From Verrucomicrobiota bacterium (GTDB lineage Bacteria > Verrucomicrobiota > Verrucomicrobiia > Opitutales > UBA953): a stretch of DNA of 64,000 nucleotides. Where the stretch lies: contig BJHS01000001.1 in the NCBI GenBank assembly GCA_014193315.1, forward strand, positions 124,001-188,000. Reading direction: 5' to 3'. Shown piece after piece: positions 42,691-52,398 of the stretch. Each line of letters opens with the position of its first letter. Positions within the stretch are counted from its first letter, which is position 1. Made by a program: the position numbers and the translations under genes. A model generated the notes under the pieces. It was not told the origin of the DNA, did not search any database, and saw only the letters and a program-made list of their open reading frames with translations.

Positions 42691-43595
42691 CAGGCCGAAA
42701 GCGCGAGGGCTAAGCGCACGGCCGAGGCAAAACTACCGCCGTCGGCGGTGCCGCGACCAGCGAGGTCATAAGCGGTCCCGTGGTCCGGACTGGTGCGCAC
42801 GAACGGCAGGCCGAGGGTAAGGTTGGCGGCGGCCGAAAAGTCCACGGACTTTAAAGGCGCGAGCCCTTGGTCGTGGTAGATCGCGGCCACGGCGTCGAAC
42901 TCGCCTTGGAGGTGGCGGTGGAAAACCGTATCGCCGGGCAGCGGGCCGGTGACGGCGTGTCCCTCCGCTTGGAGGCGCTCGACGGCGGGGCGGATGATGT
43001 GGACGTCTTCGCCCCCGAGCAGCCCGCCTTCGCCCGCATGGGGGTTCAATCCACAGACCGCGACACGGGGGCGTGCGTCGCCGAGTTTTTGGCGTAGCTC
43101 GATCAAGGCGAGGACGGTCCGGGTGATCGCCTCGGGCGTGACCTGCCGGGCGACTTCCTGCAACGGGATGTGCCAAGTCGCCAACCCCACGGTCATGCGC
43201 CCGCCGGCAAAGGCCATCACGGGTTCGCCGGTCCAGCGGGCGGCAAAGAACTCGGTCTGGCCAGGGAAGCGGTAGCCGATCTCGGCGAGGCCTGACTTAT
43301 TGATTGGCTGGGTGACGACGGCGCGAAAGCGTCCATTGCGCACGCCCTCCGCCGCGACCTCCATCGCTTCGAGGGCGAGGCGTTGCCCCGTGGCGTCCGG
43401 CCGCCCCGGGGTGGCTTCGTAGTCATCAGGCCCCAGTGGTTTGCCGGGGAGGCCGTGGCGAGCCAGCCAGCGGGTCGGGCCGATCACTTGGACTTGCCCG
43501 GCCATCTCGGGATGGGCTCGGAGCCACGCGACGATGAGCTCCGGCCCGATGCCTGCAGGGTCGCCGCAGGTGATGGCAAGCGGGGTGGGACTCAT
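42690..43595 (-). CDS. pdxA: 4-hydroxythreonine-4-phosphate dehydrogenase
   Basis: 301-residue PdxA of pyridoxal-5-phosphate synthesis (the DXP-dependent route). It shows ITCGDPAGIGPEL, VTQPINK, FPGQTEFFA, LNPHAGEGG, YHDQGLAPLK and FVRTSPDHGTAYDLAG, including the metal-binding His residues. Length is a little short for the family (about 330) but the motifs are complete. It overlaps lpxA by four bases (ATGA) and the BtuF-like gene by one base. Confidence 0.95.
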   Translation of the reverse strand: MSPTPLAITCGDPAGIGPELIVAWLRAHPEMAGQVQVIGPTRWLARHGLPGKPLGPDDYEATPGRPDATGQRLALEAMEVAAEGVRNGRFRAVVTQPINKSGLAEIGYRFPGQTEFFAARWTGEPVMAFAGGRMTVGLATWHIPLQEVARQVTPEAITRTVLALIELRQKLGDARPRVAVCGLNPHAGEGGLLGGEDVHIIRPAVERLQAEGHAVTGPLPGDTVFHRHLQGEFDAVAAIYHDQGLAPLKSVDFSAAANLTLGLPFVRTSPDHGTAYDLAGRGTADGGSFASAVRLALALSA

Positions 43596-44371
43596 GCAGG
43601 CTGGATGAAGCGTCCTCGTTTGCCGCCCAGGAAGAATTCGAGGAAATGCCGGGCTTCCGGCGTGTGGTAATTACCGGCGGCCAACTCGCCTTGGGCTTGC
43701 GCCACGCAAGCCTTGGTGGGCGCATAGACCGCGTGGAAGGCCCGTTTGAGTTCAGCCATGGCCTCGGCGGAGACGCCACGTCGGCGGAGGCCGATGAGGT
43801 TGAGTCCGGCTAAGAGGTTGCGACCGTGCGCCAAGGCTTCGGGCGGGACATCCTCGGTGATCACGGCGTTGCCCGACGTCAGCGAGCCGCCGCCGATCCG
43901 GCAGAATTGATGGACGGCCACGCCGCCGCTGATGAAGGCGCGGTCCCCGACCTGCACATGGCCGCCGAGCATGCAGCCGTTGGCCAGGATGACGGCGTCG
44001 CCCAGCGTGCAGTCGTGGGCGACATGACTACCGGCCATGAGTAGGTTGTCCGCGCCGATGGTCGTGAAAGCATCCGCGCGGGTGGCGCGATGGACGGTCA
44101 CATGCTCGCGCAGGACGGAGCGGTCGCCGATCTGGACGCCGGAGGGAAGGGAGCGGTCGAAGGAGAGGTCCTGCGGGTCGCCCCCGATGACGGCGAAGTG
44201 GTCCACCCGGACGCCGGCGCCGAGGCGCGTACCCCGCTTGATGATGGAGTGGGCCACGAGGTGGCAACCGGGGCCGATGACGGTATCTGCTTCGATGATC
44301 GCCAACGCGCCGATCTCCGCCGAGGCGTCGACTTGGGCGGACGGGTGGACTTGGGCGGAGGGGTGGATCAC
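43592..44371 (-). CDS. lpxA: UDP-N-acetylglucosamine acyltransferase LpxA
   Basis: 259 residues of left-handed beta-helix hexapeptide repeats, catalysing the first step of lipid A synthesis. It begins with IHPSAQVHPSAQVDASAEIG. The catalytic His lies in GSHVAHDCTLGDAVILANG, and HQFCRIGGGSLTSGNAVI follows, with the C-terminal helical domain (RRGVSAEAMAELKRAF). GTG 44371 is the start and overlaps the preceding stop by four bases. Its presence shows that the organism makes lipid A. Confidence 0.95.
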   Translation of the reverse strand: MIHPSAQVHPSAQVDASAEIGALAIIEADTVIGPGCHLVAHSIIKRGTRLGAGVRVDHFAVIGGDPQDLSFDRSLPSGVQIGDRSVLREHVTVHRATRADAFTTIGADNLLMAGSHVAHDCTLGDAVILANGCMLGGHVQVGDRAFISGGVAVHQFCRIGGGSLTSGNAVITEDVPPEALAHGRNLLAGLNLIGLRRRGVSAEAMAELKRAFHAVYAPTKACVAQAQGELAAGNYHTPEARHFLEFFLGGKRGRFIQPA

Positions 44372-44976
44372 TTGAAAGGGGGCTGGCCAAAGAGTTCCAG
44401 CTGCGCGGCGTTGACCATATCGTAGGCTCGGAGGAGGCGAAGCAACTGCAAGGTGTCGGAGCGCGGCGAGGCCGCCCCGGCCTCGGCCGCTTGGATGAGG
44501 TTCTCCAGGATTGTCCGGAAGGTCAGGACATGGTCGACGCCACGGTCGCGGAGCAGGGCGATGCTCTCCGAGCGCGGCGGCTCCTGGGCGGGAAGCCCTG
44601 GCAGGACCAGCACGCGGGCCGGCCGCGCCTCGGCCGGCTCCGGGATTTCCGCGAAGGCTTCCTTCGCGGCCACCGTGGCCTCCTTGCGGATGAACTCGAG
44701 GAAGTCGCCCCGGCGCAGCATCGCCGGCGTCAAAGCCTTGGAGGCGGTCAGACCCTTGATCGCGATGACGGCGGACCCCAGCCCGGCGAGATCCGCCCCG
44801 AAGAGCTGGAAGCCGGGTGTCAGGCCAGCCCGCGGACTCGGGTTGAGCACCAGCAGGTCGCCCGGTTCCTCGGCTCGACGGGTCCGCGCGCTGCCGGCCG
44901 GCTTGGCCGATGTGCGGGTGAAGAAGCCGTTGAGTTCGAAATACTCGCGGACCAGGTTGTCGTCGAAACCCGCCAT
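44368..44976 (-). CDS. Conserved-looking protein of unknown function upstream of lpxA
   Basis: 202 residues, no signal peptide. The start DNLVREYFELNGFFTRTS and the later DLLVLNP and VIAIKGL give a faint resemblance to restriction-endonuclease-like (PD-D/ExK) folds, but the expected acidic residue two before the Lys is absent. The rest is Ala/Leu-rich and helical, ending AAQLELFGQPPFK. It is coupled to lpxA by a four-base overlap. I do not recognise a family. Confidence 0.6.
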   Translation of the reverse strand: MAGFDDNLVREYFELNGFFTRTSAKPAGSARTRRAEEPGDLLVLNPSPRAGLTPGFQLFGADLAGLGSAVIAIKGLTASKALTPAMLRRGDFLEFIRKEATVAAKEAFAEIPEPAEARPARVLVLPGLPAQEPPRSESIALLRDRGVDHVLTFRTILENLIQAAEAGAASPRSDTLQLLRLLRAYDMVNAAQLELFGQPPFK

Positions 44977-45023
44977 GGCGGCAAGGATGCGGGCAAGGGC
45001 CGCCGGGGGTCAACCGCGATGCG

Positions 45024-45743
45024 TCAAAGCGCGAAGTCGGCGGGGGCGATCGCCACGGTGAACTCGCCTTTGAGCGAGCCGGCCAGCAGCGCCGGGACCA
45101 GTTCCTTGAGCGCGCTGGTCCGGATCGTCTCGTGCAGCTTGGTCAGTTCGCGACCGACGCAGACGACCCGGTCCGGCCCCAGTAACTCCAGCATCTCGGC
45201 GAGGAAGTCGGCGATCCGATGGCACGACTCGTGCAGGACGATGGTTTCGTCGGCCGACTTGGCCTCTTCGAGGAAACGGCGGCGGGCGGCGGACTTCGGC
45301 GGCAGGAAACCTACGAATCGAAAGGCGTTGGTCGGCAGGCCGGAGGTGGAGAGCAGGGCCACGATCGCACACGGCCCGGGTAGGGGCGTGACCGTGAGCC
45401 CGCGCTTGCGGCACTCGCGCGTGACGCGGAAGCCGGGGTCGCTGATGCCCGGCGTGCCTGCGTCGGTGATGAGGGCGATGACCGCGCCACCCGCGATGCG
45501 GTCCGCGATGACGATGGCGACGTCCTTCTCATTGTGCTCGTGGTACGCCAGCATCGGCTTTGAAACGTCGAAGTGGCGCAGGAGCCCGCCGGTCACGCGC
45601 GTGTCCTCGCAGGCCACGGCATCGCAGCCGGCGATGGCCTGACGGGCCCGTTCGGTCAGGTCGCCGAGGTTGCCCAAAGGGGTGGCCACCACGAGCAGCC
45701 GGCCGGCCGTCCCGCGGGGTGCACTTCCGTGCTCGGGGGGCAT
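45024..45743 (-). CDS. rsmI: 16S rRNA (cytidine-2'-O-)-methyltransferase RsmI
   Basis: 239-residue tetrapyrrole-methylase-fold enzyme that 2'-O-methylates C1402 of 16S rRNA. It shows LLVVATPLGNLGDLTERA, CEDTRVTGGLLRHF, ALITDAGTPGISDPGF, PGPCAIVALLSTSGLP and FVGFLPPK. The ATG overlaps the stop of the small lipoprotein gene by one base (TGATG). Confidence 0.96.
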   Translation of the reverse strand: MPPEHGSAPRGTAGRLLVVATPLGNLGDLTERARQAIAGCDAVACEDTRVTGGLLRHFDVSKPMLAYHEHNEKDVAIVIADRIAGGAVIALITDAGTPGISDPGFRVTRECRKRGLTVTPLPGPCAIVALLSTSGLPTNAFRFVGFLPPKSAARRRFLEEAKSADETIVLHESCHRIADFLAEMLELLGPDRVVCVGRELTKLHETIRTSALKELVPALLAGSLKGEFTVAIAPADFAL

Positions 45744-45904
45744 CAGCGGAAGCCGGAACCCGGCGTCTGCATGCCGTTCAGTCCGCCCTGCCAGCTGGCC
45801 GGCTGCGCCTGCGGGAGCATGGAGTCGGCGGACTTCTCCACCGTCTCGCAGCCGGTCAGCCCGAGAAGGGCACCGAGGGTGGCGAGGACGGCGAGGAGGC
45901 GCAT
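45743..45904 (-). CDS. Small lipoprotein (53 aa)
   Basis: A 53-codon frame begins MRLLAVLATLGALLGLTGC, a lipoprotein signal with lipobox LTGC (Cys19). The mature part is short, with KSADSMLPQAQPASW and a Gly-rich end. It is tightly placed: seven bases after the coiled-coil gene and overlapping rsmI by one base. Function unknown. Short length explains why gene callers may miss it, but lipobox and spacing support it. Confidence 0.65.
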   Translation of the reverse strand: MRLLAVLATLGALLGLTGCETVEKSADSMLPQAQPASWQGGLNGMQTPGSGFR

Positions 45905-45911
45905 GGGTGGC

Positions 45912-46862
45912 TTAGCGGGCGGCGAGCTTGCCGCTGAAGGGCGAAAGGGTCACTTCGCCACCGCGGGTGAAGCCAGCGGTGCCGGACTTACCTTCTTTCT
46001 CTTCCTTTTCGGAGACGGGGAGGATTTCAGCGACGCAGGAGCTGGACTTGGTCGAGGCGATCGAGACGGCGCCGATCTTGACGCCATTCTGGAGGACTTC
46101 GAACTTCTCGCCCTTCTTCAGGCCTTCGTTCTCGCCGGCGGTGAAGCAGACGATGCCCTTGGACGGGTCGATGACGAGGATGCGGGTCTTGATGGTGTCG
46201 GCACCGAAGGAACTGGCGATGCCCTCGGCGGCGGCTTCGACGGTCGGGTCTTCGGGGAACTTGAAGGGGTCGGGCTGGGCGCCGATGGTGCCGCGGTATT
46301 CGTTGCGCAGCGAAGCGTACTTGTTCTTCACCTTGTCGAGGCTTTCCTGGGCCTTGTTCGCCTTGGCGATTTCGGCGTCGAGCTGCTCCTTGGAGAAGAG
46401 GGCGGCGACCTTTTCCTTTTCCTTCACGAGTTCTTCCTTGGTGGTGTTGAGCTCGGCGGCGACGGCGTCCTTCTTGCCGTTGGCCTCGGCCAGTTGGCCG
46501 GTGAGTTCGTCGCGCTTGCGGGTCAGTTCGGCGCGCTCGCCTTCGAGGGTGGTGACGTTGGCGGTGAGGCCTTCGATCTTGGTCTTCTTGTCGGCGACCT
46601 CGCTCTCGAGGTCCTTCTTGTTGCCTTCGAGTTTGGTGATGGTCTCCCGCTTCGCGGTCAGGAGGGCGGTGGTCTTGGCGGAAATCTCCTTCATGCGGGG
46701 GTCAAACTCCTTGGCGGCGCCGATTTCGGTGTCGGTCACGGCGAAGTTCGTGGCGGTCATCGCGGTATCGATCTTGCCCTTCAGCTGGTAGGCGAAGATA
46801 CCGGCGGCGATGGCGGCCAGCACGCCGAGGGTGCGGATGACGATATTGAGCTTCTTGTTCAT
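45912..46862 (-). CDS. Membrane-anchored coiled-coil protein
   Basis: 316 residues. A membrane helix near the N-terminus (about 8-25) is followed by a long charged coiled coil (about 55-190, rich in K, E and A heptads). A small mixed alpha/beta domain (about 215-300; TRILVIDPSKGIVCFTAG, KKGEKFEVLQNGVKIG) may be an SH3-like barrel. It resembles periplasmic cell-division or envelope spacer proteins in layout, but no family is recognised. The leader is CCTAACCCCTTCCCC with no Shine-Dalgarno. Confidence 0.7.
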   Translation of the reverse strand: MNKKLNIVIRTLGVLAAIAAGIFAYQLKGKIDTAMTATNFAVTDTEIGAAKEFDPRMKEISAKTTALLTAKRETITKLEGNKKDLESEVADKKTKIEGLTANVTTLEGERAELTRKRDELTGQLAEANGKKDAVAAELNTTKEELVKEKEKVAALFSKEQLDAEIAKANKAQESLDKVKNKYASLRNEYRGTIGAQPDPFKFPEDPTVEAAAEGIASSFGADTIKTRILVIDPSKGIVCFTAGENEGLKKGEKFEVLQNGVKIGAVSIASTKSSSCVAEILPVSEKEEKEGKSGTAGFTRGGEVTLSPFSGKLAAR

Positions 46863-46877
46863 GGGGTGGGGAAGGGG

Positions 46878-48455
46878 TTAGGAGTGACGGAAAAGGGTTT
46901 GGCCCGGATCTGAGTGGTCCTGCCTTTCGACAGGCCCAAGGTTGGCCGAGACATGTAGGAGAACTTTGAACACCAGTTCCTCCGACCCGACAAGCCCATT
47001 TTCCTCACAAACTTGGGGGGCGGAGAGCCATTTTCCGGGGGACTTGGCCAGGGCGGCGAGCACCTTGGCGCGGAGTAGCAGGGTCTCGGCGGCGGCCTTC
47101 TTGCCGGCTTCGACCCCGGGTTGGTGGTAGGCGTTGATGCCGAGCAGGCTGGCGTAGAGCCCGACCGCCCGCTCGAAAAGGGCGATCAGCACTCCCACCG
47201 TAGGGGCGTCGACCTGCTTGATGGTCAACGTGATGCTGGCTCGGTCATTGCCGCTCAATGCCTCGCGCGTGCCCAGGAAGAAGGCTTGGAGGTAGGCCCC
47301 GGAAGTGACCCCGGGCTCGACCTCCACGGAGGGGCCTTGCCGGTCGGTCAGGACCTCGATGAAAACCGCGAAGAAATTATTGAGCCCATCCCGTAGCTGT
47401 TGGACGTAGGCATGTTGGTCGGTGGAACCTTTGTTGCCGTAGACCGTGAGGCCTTGGTTTACCTTGTGGCCGCGGAGGTCGAGTTCCTTCCCGAGCGACT
47501 CCATGACCAGTTGCTGGAGGTAGCGAGAGAACAGCAGCAGGCGATCCTTGTAGGGCAGGACGACCATGGCCTTGGTGCCTTTGCCTTCGGTGAGGTGGTG
47601 CCAGGTGAGCGCCAACTGGGCCGCGGGGTTGGCGGCAGGGTCGGCCACCCGGGTCAGGGCATCCATTTCCCGCGCGCCGGCCAGAAGTCCCCGGATGTCG
47701 AGGCCTTGCAAGGCGGCGGGGAGCAAGCCCACGGGCCCGAGCTCGCTGGTGCGACCGCCGACCCAATCCCACATCGGGAAGCGGGCCAGCCAGCGCTCCT
47801 TGACCGCGACTTGGTCGAGTTGGCTACCTTCGCCGGTCACCGCGACCGCGTGGGCGGCGAAGGCGAGGCCGGCGCGCTGCCAGCGTTGCGCCGCTTCGAT
47901 CAGGCCGTTGCGAGGTTCGGGCGTGCTGCCGGATTTGGAGGTCACGATCGCGAGCGTCGCGCCGAGCCGGCCTTCCAAGGTGTCGAACACGCGGTCGATG
48001 CCGTCGGGGTCCGTGTTGTCGATGAAGTGGACGCGGAGCTTGTCGGTCTTGCCGCCGAGGGCGTCGGCGACGAATTGCGGGCCGAGCGCGGAGCCGCCGA
48101 TGCCGATGCACAGCAGGTCGGTGAAAGCCCCCGCCGAGCCCTTGACCTGCCCGGTGTGCACTTGCTGCGCAAAGGTGGCGATCGCCTCGACCGAGGCCCG
48201 GATCGCGGCCGTGGTGGCGGCGTCTGGCGCCAGCTCCGGGGTGCGCAGCCAGTAGTGCCCGACCCGGCGTTTCTCGTCGGGGTTGGCGACGGCGCCTTTT
48301 TCGAGCGCCGCCATGTCGGCGCAGGCTTGGGCGAGGGCCGGGGCGAGGCGCTCGGCAAAGCCCGCCGGAGCCACGGCTCGGCTCAGGTCGAGGGAGAAAC
48401 CGAGGGCCGGAAAAGCCAGTTGGTGCCGTCGGAACGCTTCGAAGGAGGAGGCCAT
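46878..48455 (-). CDS. pgi: Glucose-6-phosphate isomerase
   Basis: 525 residues, SIS-domain sugar isomerase interconverting glucose-6-P and fructose-6-P. It has [49 protein letters not shown] and the C-terminal [20 protein letters not shown] (with the catalytic His). The length and order fit the shorter, cyanobacterial/chlamydial-type PGI. ATG 48455 is chosen; an upstream frame is open but Pro/Arg-rich and unlikely to be translated. Confidence 0.95.
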   Translation of the reverse strand: MASSFEAFRRHQLAFPALGFSLDLSRAVAPAGFAERLAPALAQACADMAALEKGAVANPDEKRRVGHYWLRTPELAPDAATTAAIRASVEAIATFAQQVHTGQVKGSAGAFTDLLCIGIGGSALGPQFVADALGGKTDKLRVHFIDNTDPDGIDRVFDTLEGRLGATLAIVTSKSGSTPEPRNGLIEAAQRWQRAGLAFAAHAVAVTGEGSQLDQVAVKERWLARFPMWDWVGGRTSELGPVGLLPAALQGLDIRGLLAGAREMDALTRVADPAANPAAQLALTWHHLTEGKGTKAMVVLPYKDRLLLFSRYLQQLVMESLGKELDLRGHKVNQGLTVYGNKGSTDQHAYVQQLRDGLNNFFAVFIEVLTDRQGPSVEVEPGVTSGAYLQAFFLGTREALSGNDRASITLTIKQVDAPTVGVLIALFERAVGLYASLLGINAYHQPGVEAGKKAAAETLLLRAKVLAALAKSPGKWLSAPQVCEENGLVGSEELVFKVLLHVSANLGPVERQDHSDPGQTLFRHS

Positions 48456-48504
48456 CGACTTGCTTATGCCGCGGGGGGGGCGCGGAGGCAATCCCGTTCC
48501 CTGC

Positions 48505-49710
48505 TCAGCGCGCCCTCGTCAGCACGTGTAGGCCCTTTTTGTTGGCGATGACGATCTCCGCAGCCCCGTCGCCATCGAGGTCGGCGACCACGAACTGCGT
48601 GCCGATCCCGGCCTCCTCGCTGGCGACGTGCGGCGTGAAGACGACCTGGCCATCGGCGCCCTTCGCCCAGGTTAGCCAAAGGACGAGCGGCGCGGCGAGC
48701 GGGTTGACGTCGCCTTTCGGGCCGTGGGCCCAGAAGCGCTTGCCCGTGACGAGGACCGGCTGCCCTGGGACGACCTGCTGACTGAGGACCAAGGCGTGCA
48801 TCTGGCCTAGGCCGAAACCGCCGGCGGAATTCTCGGGTTTGTCGTCCAAGATGCGGTGCTCCACGAAGGTGATTCCTTCCGGGGTGCGTTTCTGCTGGAA
48901 CCACGACAAGCCGAAGCGGTGGGCGTCGAGCGAGGTCAGGACATCCGGCAAGCCGTCGCCATCCACGTCCGTGACGATCATCTGCGCACCGCCATTGCGG
49001 CCGGCGGAGAACGCCATCGGGTGGAACTTCCCCCGCGTGTCGAGTGGCGCGGAGGCGGCGGGGTGTTCCCACCAGCCGGAGCGCTCGAGGATGTCGGGCA
49101 GGCCGTCGCCATTGAGGTCGCCGACGCCGAGGCCGTGCGTGAAGCGTTGATACTTCTTGGGGTCGGCCGGCGAGAGGGGGATGAATTTCGCTGGTTGGGT
49201 CGGGTCGCGCGGGTCGAGTTTCGCATACCCGACGGCCCCGCCGGACATGCAGACCAAGGAAGGTCGGCCGTCCCCGTCGAGGTCGACCAGGTGCGGTGAT
49301 TCATTGTCGGTGCTCGCGAGGAAGAGGTGCCGCTTCCATGGCGCCGATCCTGGTGCGCCCGGATTCTCGTACCAGTAGGTTTCCTTGCCGGGGAAGCCCA
49401 CCGTGATCACGTCCGGCTTCCCGTCGCCGTTGAGGTCGGCGACGAGCTGCACGAACGATTCGGAGTAGCCCAGGGCATCGTACGGCCGGCCGGGGTTGGC
49501 GGCGAAGGTATGCCGGAGGCGGAATTCCGGGCCGGCGTACCAGTGCGGCCCGGCGACGAGGTCGGGGATGCCGTCGCCGTTGAGGTCGCCGACGGCGCAG
49601 CCTTCGCTGAAGAAATCAGTCGTGATCGTCCGCCGCGTGAACGTCGGTTCGGTCGCGGCAGGCAGAGCGCCGGCGAGCAGGCAGGCGGCAAGCAGGAGAG
49701 GGCGAGGCAT
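48505..49710 (-). CDS. Secreted FG-GAP/VCBS beta-propeller protein
   Basis: 401 residues with a signal peptide ([21 protein letters not shown]). Six calcium-loop repeats of the type D.(N/D)GDG..(D/E) are visible: [50 protein letters not shown] and [10 protein letters not shown]. This predicts an integrin-like beta-propeller with bound calcium. Such proteins are frequent in Verrucomicrobia and Planctomycetes; the ligand is unknown. It is not obviously in an operon with ilvD or pgi. Confidence 0.85.
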   Translation of the reverse strand: MPRPLLLAACLLAGALPAATEPTFTRRTITTDFFSEGCAVGDLNGDGIPDLVAGPHWYAGPEFRLRHTFAANPGRPYDALGYSESFVQLVADLNGDGKPDVITVGFPGKETYWYENPGAPGSAPWKRHLFLASTDNESPHLVDLDGDGRPSLVCMSGGAVGYAKLDPRDPTQPAKFIPLSPADPKKYQRFTHGLGVGDLNGDGLPDILERSGWWEHPAASAPLDTRGKFHPMAFSAGRNGGAQMIVTDVDGDGLPDVLTSLDAHRFGLSWFQQKRTPEGITFVEHRILDDKPENSAGGFGLGQMHALVLSQQVVPGQPVLVTGKRFWAHGPKGDVNPLAAPLVLWLTWAKGADGQVVFTPHVASEEAGIGTQFVVADLDGDGAAEIVIANKKGLHVLTRAR

Positions 49711-49740
49711 GGGTCGACGGTGACGCCTCCTGCGTCGCTG

Positions 49741-49778
49741 GCAAAACAAAGCAGGCGAAGCCGGGTGGCTTCGCCTGC
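49741..49778 (-). terminator. Intrinsic terminator of ilvD
   Basis: A 12-bp stem pairs GCAGGCGAAGCC (49751-49762) with GGCTTCGCCTGC (49767-49778), with loop GGGT. On the minus strand it is followed by a T-rich tract (TTTGTTTT). It is 21 bases after the ilvD stop. Confidence 0.85.
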
Positions 49779-49799
49779 GGTGGGGGCGCGGGGCCAGCG

Positions 49800-51488
49800 T
49801 CAGTCGCCGTCGGTGATTGCGCCTTCGGAGGCCGACGACACGAGCTTGGCGTACTTGGCCAGGGTGCCCCGCTTTTCCTTGCAGGGTTGGGCCTTCCAAG
49901 ACTTCAGGCGCGTGGCGATCTCCTCGGCCGGCACGACCAAGTTGATCTCGTTCTTCTGCGAATCGATGGTGATGGTGTCGCCGTTCTGCACGACCGCGAG
50001 CACGCCCCCGACGGCGGCTTCCGGGGTGATGTGGCCGACCACGAAGCCGTGGGAGCCGCCCGAGAAACGCCCGTCGGTGATGAGCGCGACGGTTTTGCCC
50101 AGACCCTTGCCCATGACGGCGCTGGTCGGCCCGAGCATCTCGCGCATGCCCGGTCCGCCCTTGGGGCCTTCATTGCGGATGACGATGACGTGGCCGTCCT
50201 TGACCTCGCCGTCGAGAATGCCGCGCAGCGACGCTTCCTCGGATTCGAAGACGATGGCCTGGCCCGTGAAGGTGTTGCCCTCCTTGCCGGAAATCTTGGC
50301 GACGGAGCCTTCCGGGGCGAGGTTGCCGCGGAGGATGCGCAGGTGGCTGTCGGCTTTGATCGGGTTGGAGAAGGGGCGGACGACATCCTGGTCGGCGGCG
50401 TAGCTGCCGACGTTCGCGAGGTTCTCGGCGACGGTCTTGCCGGTGACGGTCAGGCAGTGGCCGTGCAGGAGGCCTTGGTCGAGGAGCATCTTGAGCAAGG
50501 GTTGGAGGCCGCCGATGCGGACGAAGTGGGCCATGTTGTACTTGCCGCTCGGCTTGAGGTCGGCGAGCACGGGGACGCGGCGACCGACGCGTTCGAAGTC
50601 CTCCAGGGTGAGTTTGATGCCCGCGGAATGGGCCATCGCGATGAGGTGCAGCACGGCGTTCGTCGAACCGCCGAGGGCGATGACGACGGTGATGGCGTTC
50701 TCGAAGGCATCCTTGGAGAGGATGTCGGAAGGGCGGATGTTGTACTTGATCAATTCAAGCACCGCTTTGCCGGCGCGCTCGCAGTCGGCGAGCTTGGCCT
50801 GCGAGTTGGCGAGCTGGGCGGAGCTGTCCGGCAGGCTGAGGCCGAGCGCTTCGATCGCGGAGGCCATGGTGTTGGCGGTGTACATGCCGCCGCACGAGCC
50901 TTCGCCGGGGATCGAGCAGACTTCGATCTCCTTGAGTTCGCTCTCGCCGATTTGCTTGCCGGCGTGCTTGCCGACCGCTTCGAAGACGGTGACGATATCG
51001 GCCGACTGGCCGCGGTGGAGTCCCGGGACGATGGTGCCGCCGTAGACGAAGACCGAGGGGCGGTTGAGGCGCGCCATGGCGATGGCGCACCCGGGCATGT
51101 TTTTGTCGCAGCCGCCGATCGTGACGAGGCCATCGAAGCCTTCGGCCCCGGTCACGGCTTCGATGGAGTCGGCGATGATCTCGCGCGAGACGAGGGAGTA
51201 GCGCATACCCGGAGTGCCCATCGAGATGCCGTCGGAGACGGTGATGGTGCAGAAGACGACCGCCTTGCCGCCGGCCGCGTCGGCCCCTTTGACCGCCTCG
51301 TCCGCCAGCCGATTGATATGCATGTTGCAGGGGGTGACCATCGACCAGGTCGAGGCCACGCCGACCACCGGCTTCTTGAAGTCGGCGTCGGTGAAGCCGA
51401 CCGCCCGGAGCATGGCCCGGCTCGGGGCGCGGTCGGGGCCGTCGACGACAAGGGCGGAGTGTTGGCGGGTGTGGTCAGGGGAGCTCAT
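49800..51488 (-). CDS. ilvD: Dihydroxy-acid dehydratase
   Basis: 562-residue Fe-S dehydratase of branched-chain amino acid synthesis. The cluster ligands are Cys54 ([11 protein letters not shown]), Cys127 ([10 protein letters not shown]) and the Cys of [14 protein letters not shown]. The short form (about 560 residues) is typical of the [2Fe-2S] group rather than the 616-residue E. coli [4Fe-4S] enzyme. ATG 51488 is chosen, with a C-rich leader. It is divergent from scpB (118-base spacer, in which I see no clear regulatory element). No other ilv genes are nearby. Confidence 0.96.
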   Translation of the reverse strand: MSSPDHTRQHSALVVDGPDRAPSRAMLRAVGFTDADFKKPVVGVASTWSMVTPCNMHINRLADEAVKGADAAGGKAVVFCTITVSDGISMGTPGMRYSLVSREIIADSIEAVTGAEGFDGLVTIGGCDKNMPGCAIAMARLNRPSVFVYGGTIVPGLHRGQSADIVTVFEAVGKHAGKQIGESELKEIEVCSIPGEGSCGGMYTANTMASAIEALGLSLPDSSAQLANSQAKLADCERAGKAVLELIKYNIRPSDILSKDAFENAITVVIALGGSTNAVLHLIAMAHSAGIKLTLEDFERVGRRVPVLADLKPSGKYNMAHFVRIGGLQPLLKMLLDQGLLHGHCLTVTGKTVAENLANVGSYAADQDVVRPFSNPIKADSHLRILRGNLAPEGSVAKISGKEGNTFTGQAIVFESEEASLRGILDGEVKDGHVIVIRNEGPKGGPGMREMLGPTSAVMGKGLGKTVALITDGRFSGGSHGFVVGHITPEAAVGGVLAVVQNGDTITIDSQKNEINLVVPAEEIATRLKSWKAQPCKEKRGTLAKYAKLVSSASEGAITDGD

Positions 51489-51606
51489 GAAGGGTGTGAA
51501 AAGTCTGCGGTTGTCAGGGGGAAGCCCCCCCGTAATAAGAGGGCAGGGTGCGGACACTGAGCCGCCCCCCATCGGCCGACAATCCCCTTTTAAGCAACTT
51601 CCTACC

Positions 51607-52398
51607 GTGGAATTCAACCTCAAGAAAATCATCAAGGCGCTCCTGTTCTCGACCTCCGAGGCGGTGTCCATCAAGGATATCCAGAAGGTCGTGCAGCGCT
51701 ACCATGCGCAGGCGGATGCCGCCCGCCAAAAGGAGCGCCCGGAGGGCGCCCCCGCCGACGTCGCCCCCGCGGGCCCGTCCCCGGTGCAGGAAGTGATTCA
51801 GGATATCATCGACCAGGTGCCGACCTTGCTCACCGCCACGCAGATCCGCGAGGCCGTCGATGCGCTCGAGGCCGAGATGCGCGACGCCAACGACGCCTGC
51901 CGGATTCTCCAGGGGCCGGAAGGTTTTCGTCTGGTCATCTCGCCGGCTTACGCCGATTGGGTCCGCTTGCTCCGCGGTGAGCCCCGCCCGCAACGCCTCA
52001 GCCCGGCCTCGCTCGAGACGCTCTCCATCGTCGCTTATCGCCAACCCGTGACCCGCTCCGAGATGGAGGCGATCCGCGGCGTGTCGATCGACAGCGCTTT
52101 GACCCGTTTGCTCGAGCTCGAATTGGTCGCCGTGACCGGGCGCGCCGAGCTGCCGGGTCGGCCGATCCAATACGGGACCACCGACAAGTTCCTTGATTTC
52201 ACGGGGCTCCGCTCGCTCGGCGAGTTGCCGGCCTCCGATGTCCTCTCGCCCGTCCAGCTCTCCGAGTGGATCGCCCGGGCCACGACCCCGGTCAGCGTGG
52301 GCGACGCCGAGGTCGGCCTGCCGCTCGAGGACCAGTCCGCCGCCGCCGTCGCCACCGAGGAGCCGCCGGCCGGGTCCGCCCAGCCCGCCGCCGAATGA
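51607..52398 (+). CDS. scpB: Segregation and condensation protein B
   Basis: 263 residues. The ScpB tandem winged-helix protein partners ScpA and SMC in chromosome condensation. Hallmarks are [54 protein letters not shown] and a [16 protein letters not shown] end. An insertion of about 45 Ala/Pro-rich residues interrupts the first half, and the tail is Ala/Pro-rich. GTG 51607 gives the normal N-terminus. It overlaps pheA by ATGA. scpA is not adjacent. Confidence 0.93.
   Translation: MEFNLKKIIKALLFSTSEAVSIKDIQKVVQRYHAQADAARQKERPEGAPADVAPAGPSPVQEVIQDIIDQVPTLLTATQIREAVDALEAEMRDANDACRILQGPEGFRLVISPAYADWVRLLRGEPRPQRLSPASLETLSIVAYRQPVTRSEMEAIRGVSIDSALTRLLELELVAVTGRAELPGRPIQYGTTDKFLDFTGLRSLGELPASDVLSPVQLSEWIARATTPVSVGDAEVGLPLEDQSAAAVATEEPPAGSAQPAAE

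Noticed and set aside
51489-51606. T-box or attenuator between ilvD and scpB
   Set aside because: A short G/C hairpin near 51513-51530 exists, but no T-box sequence or terminator with a T-run could be found.
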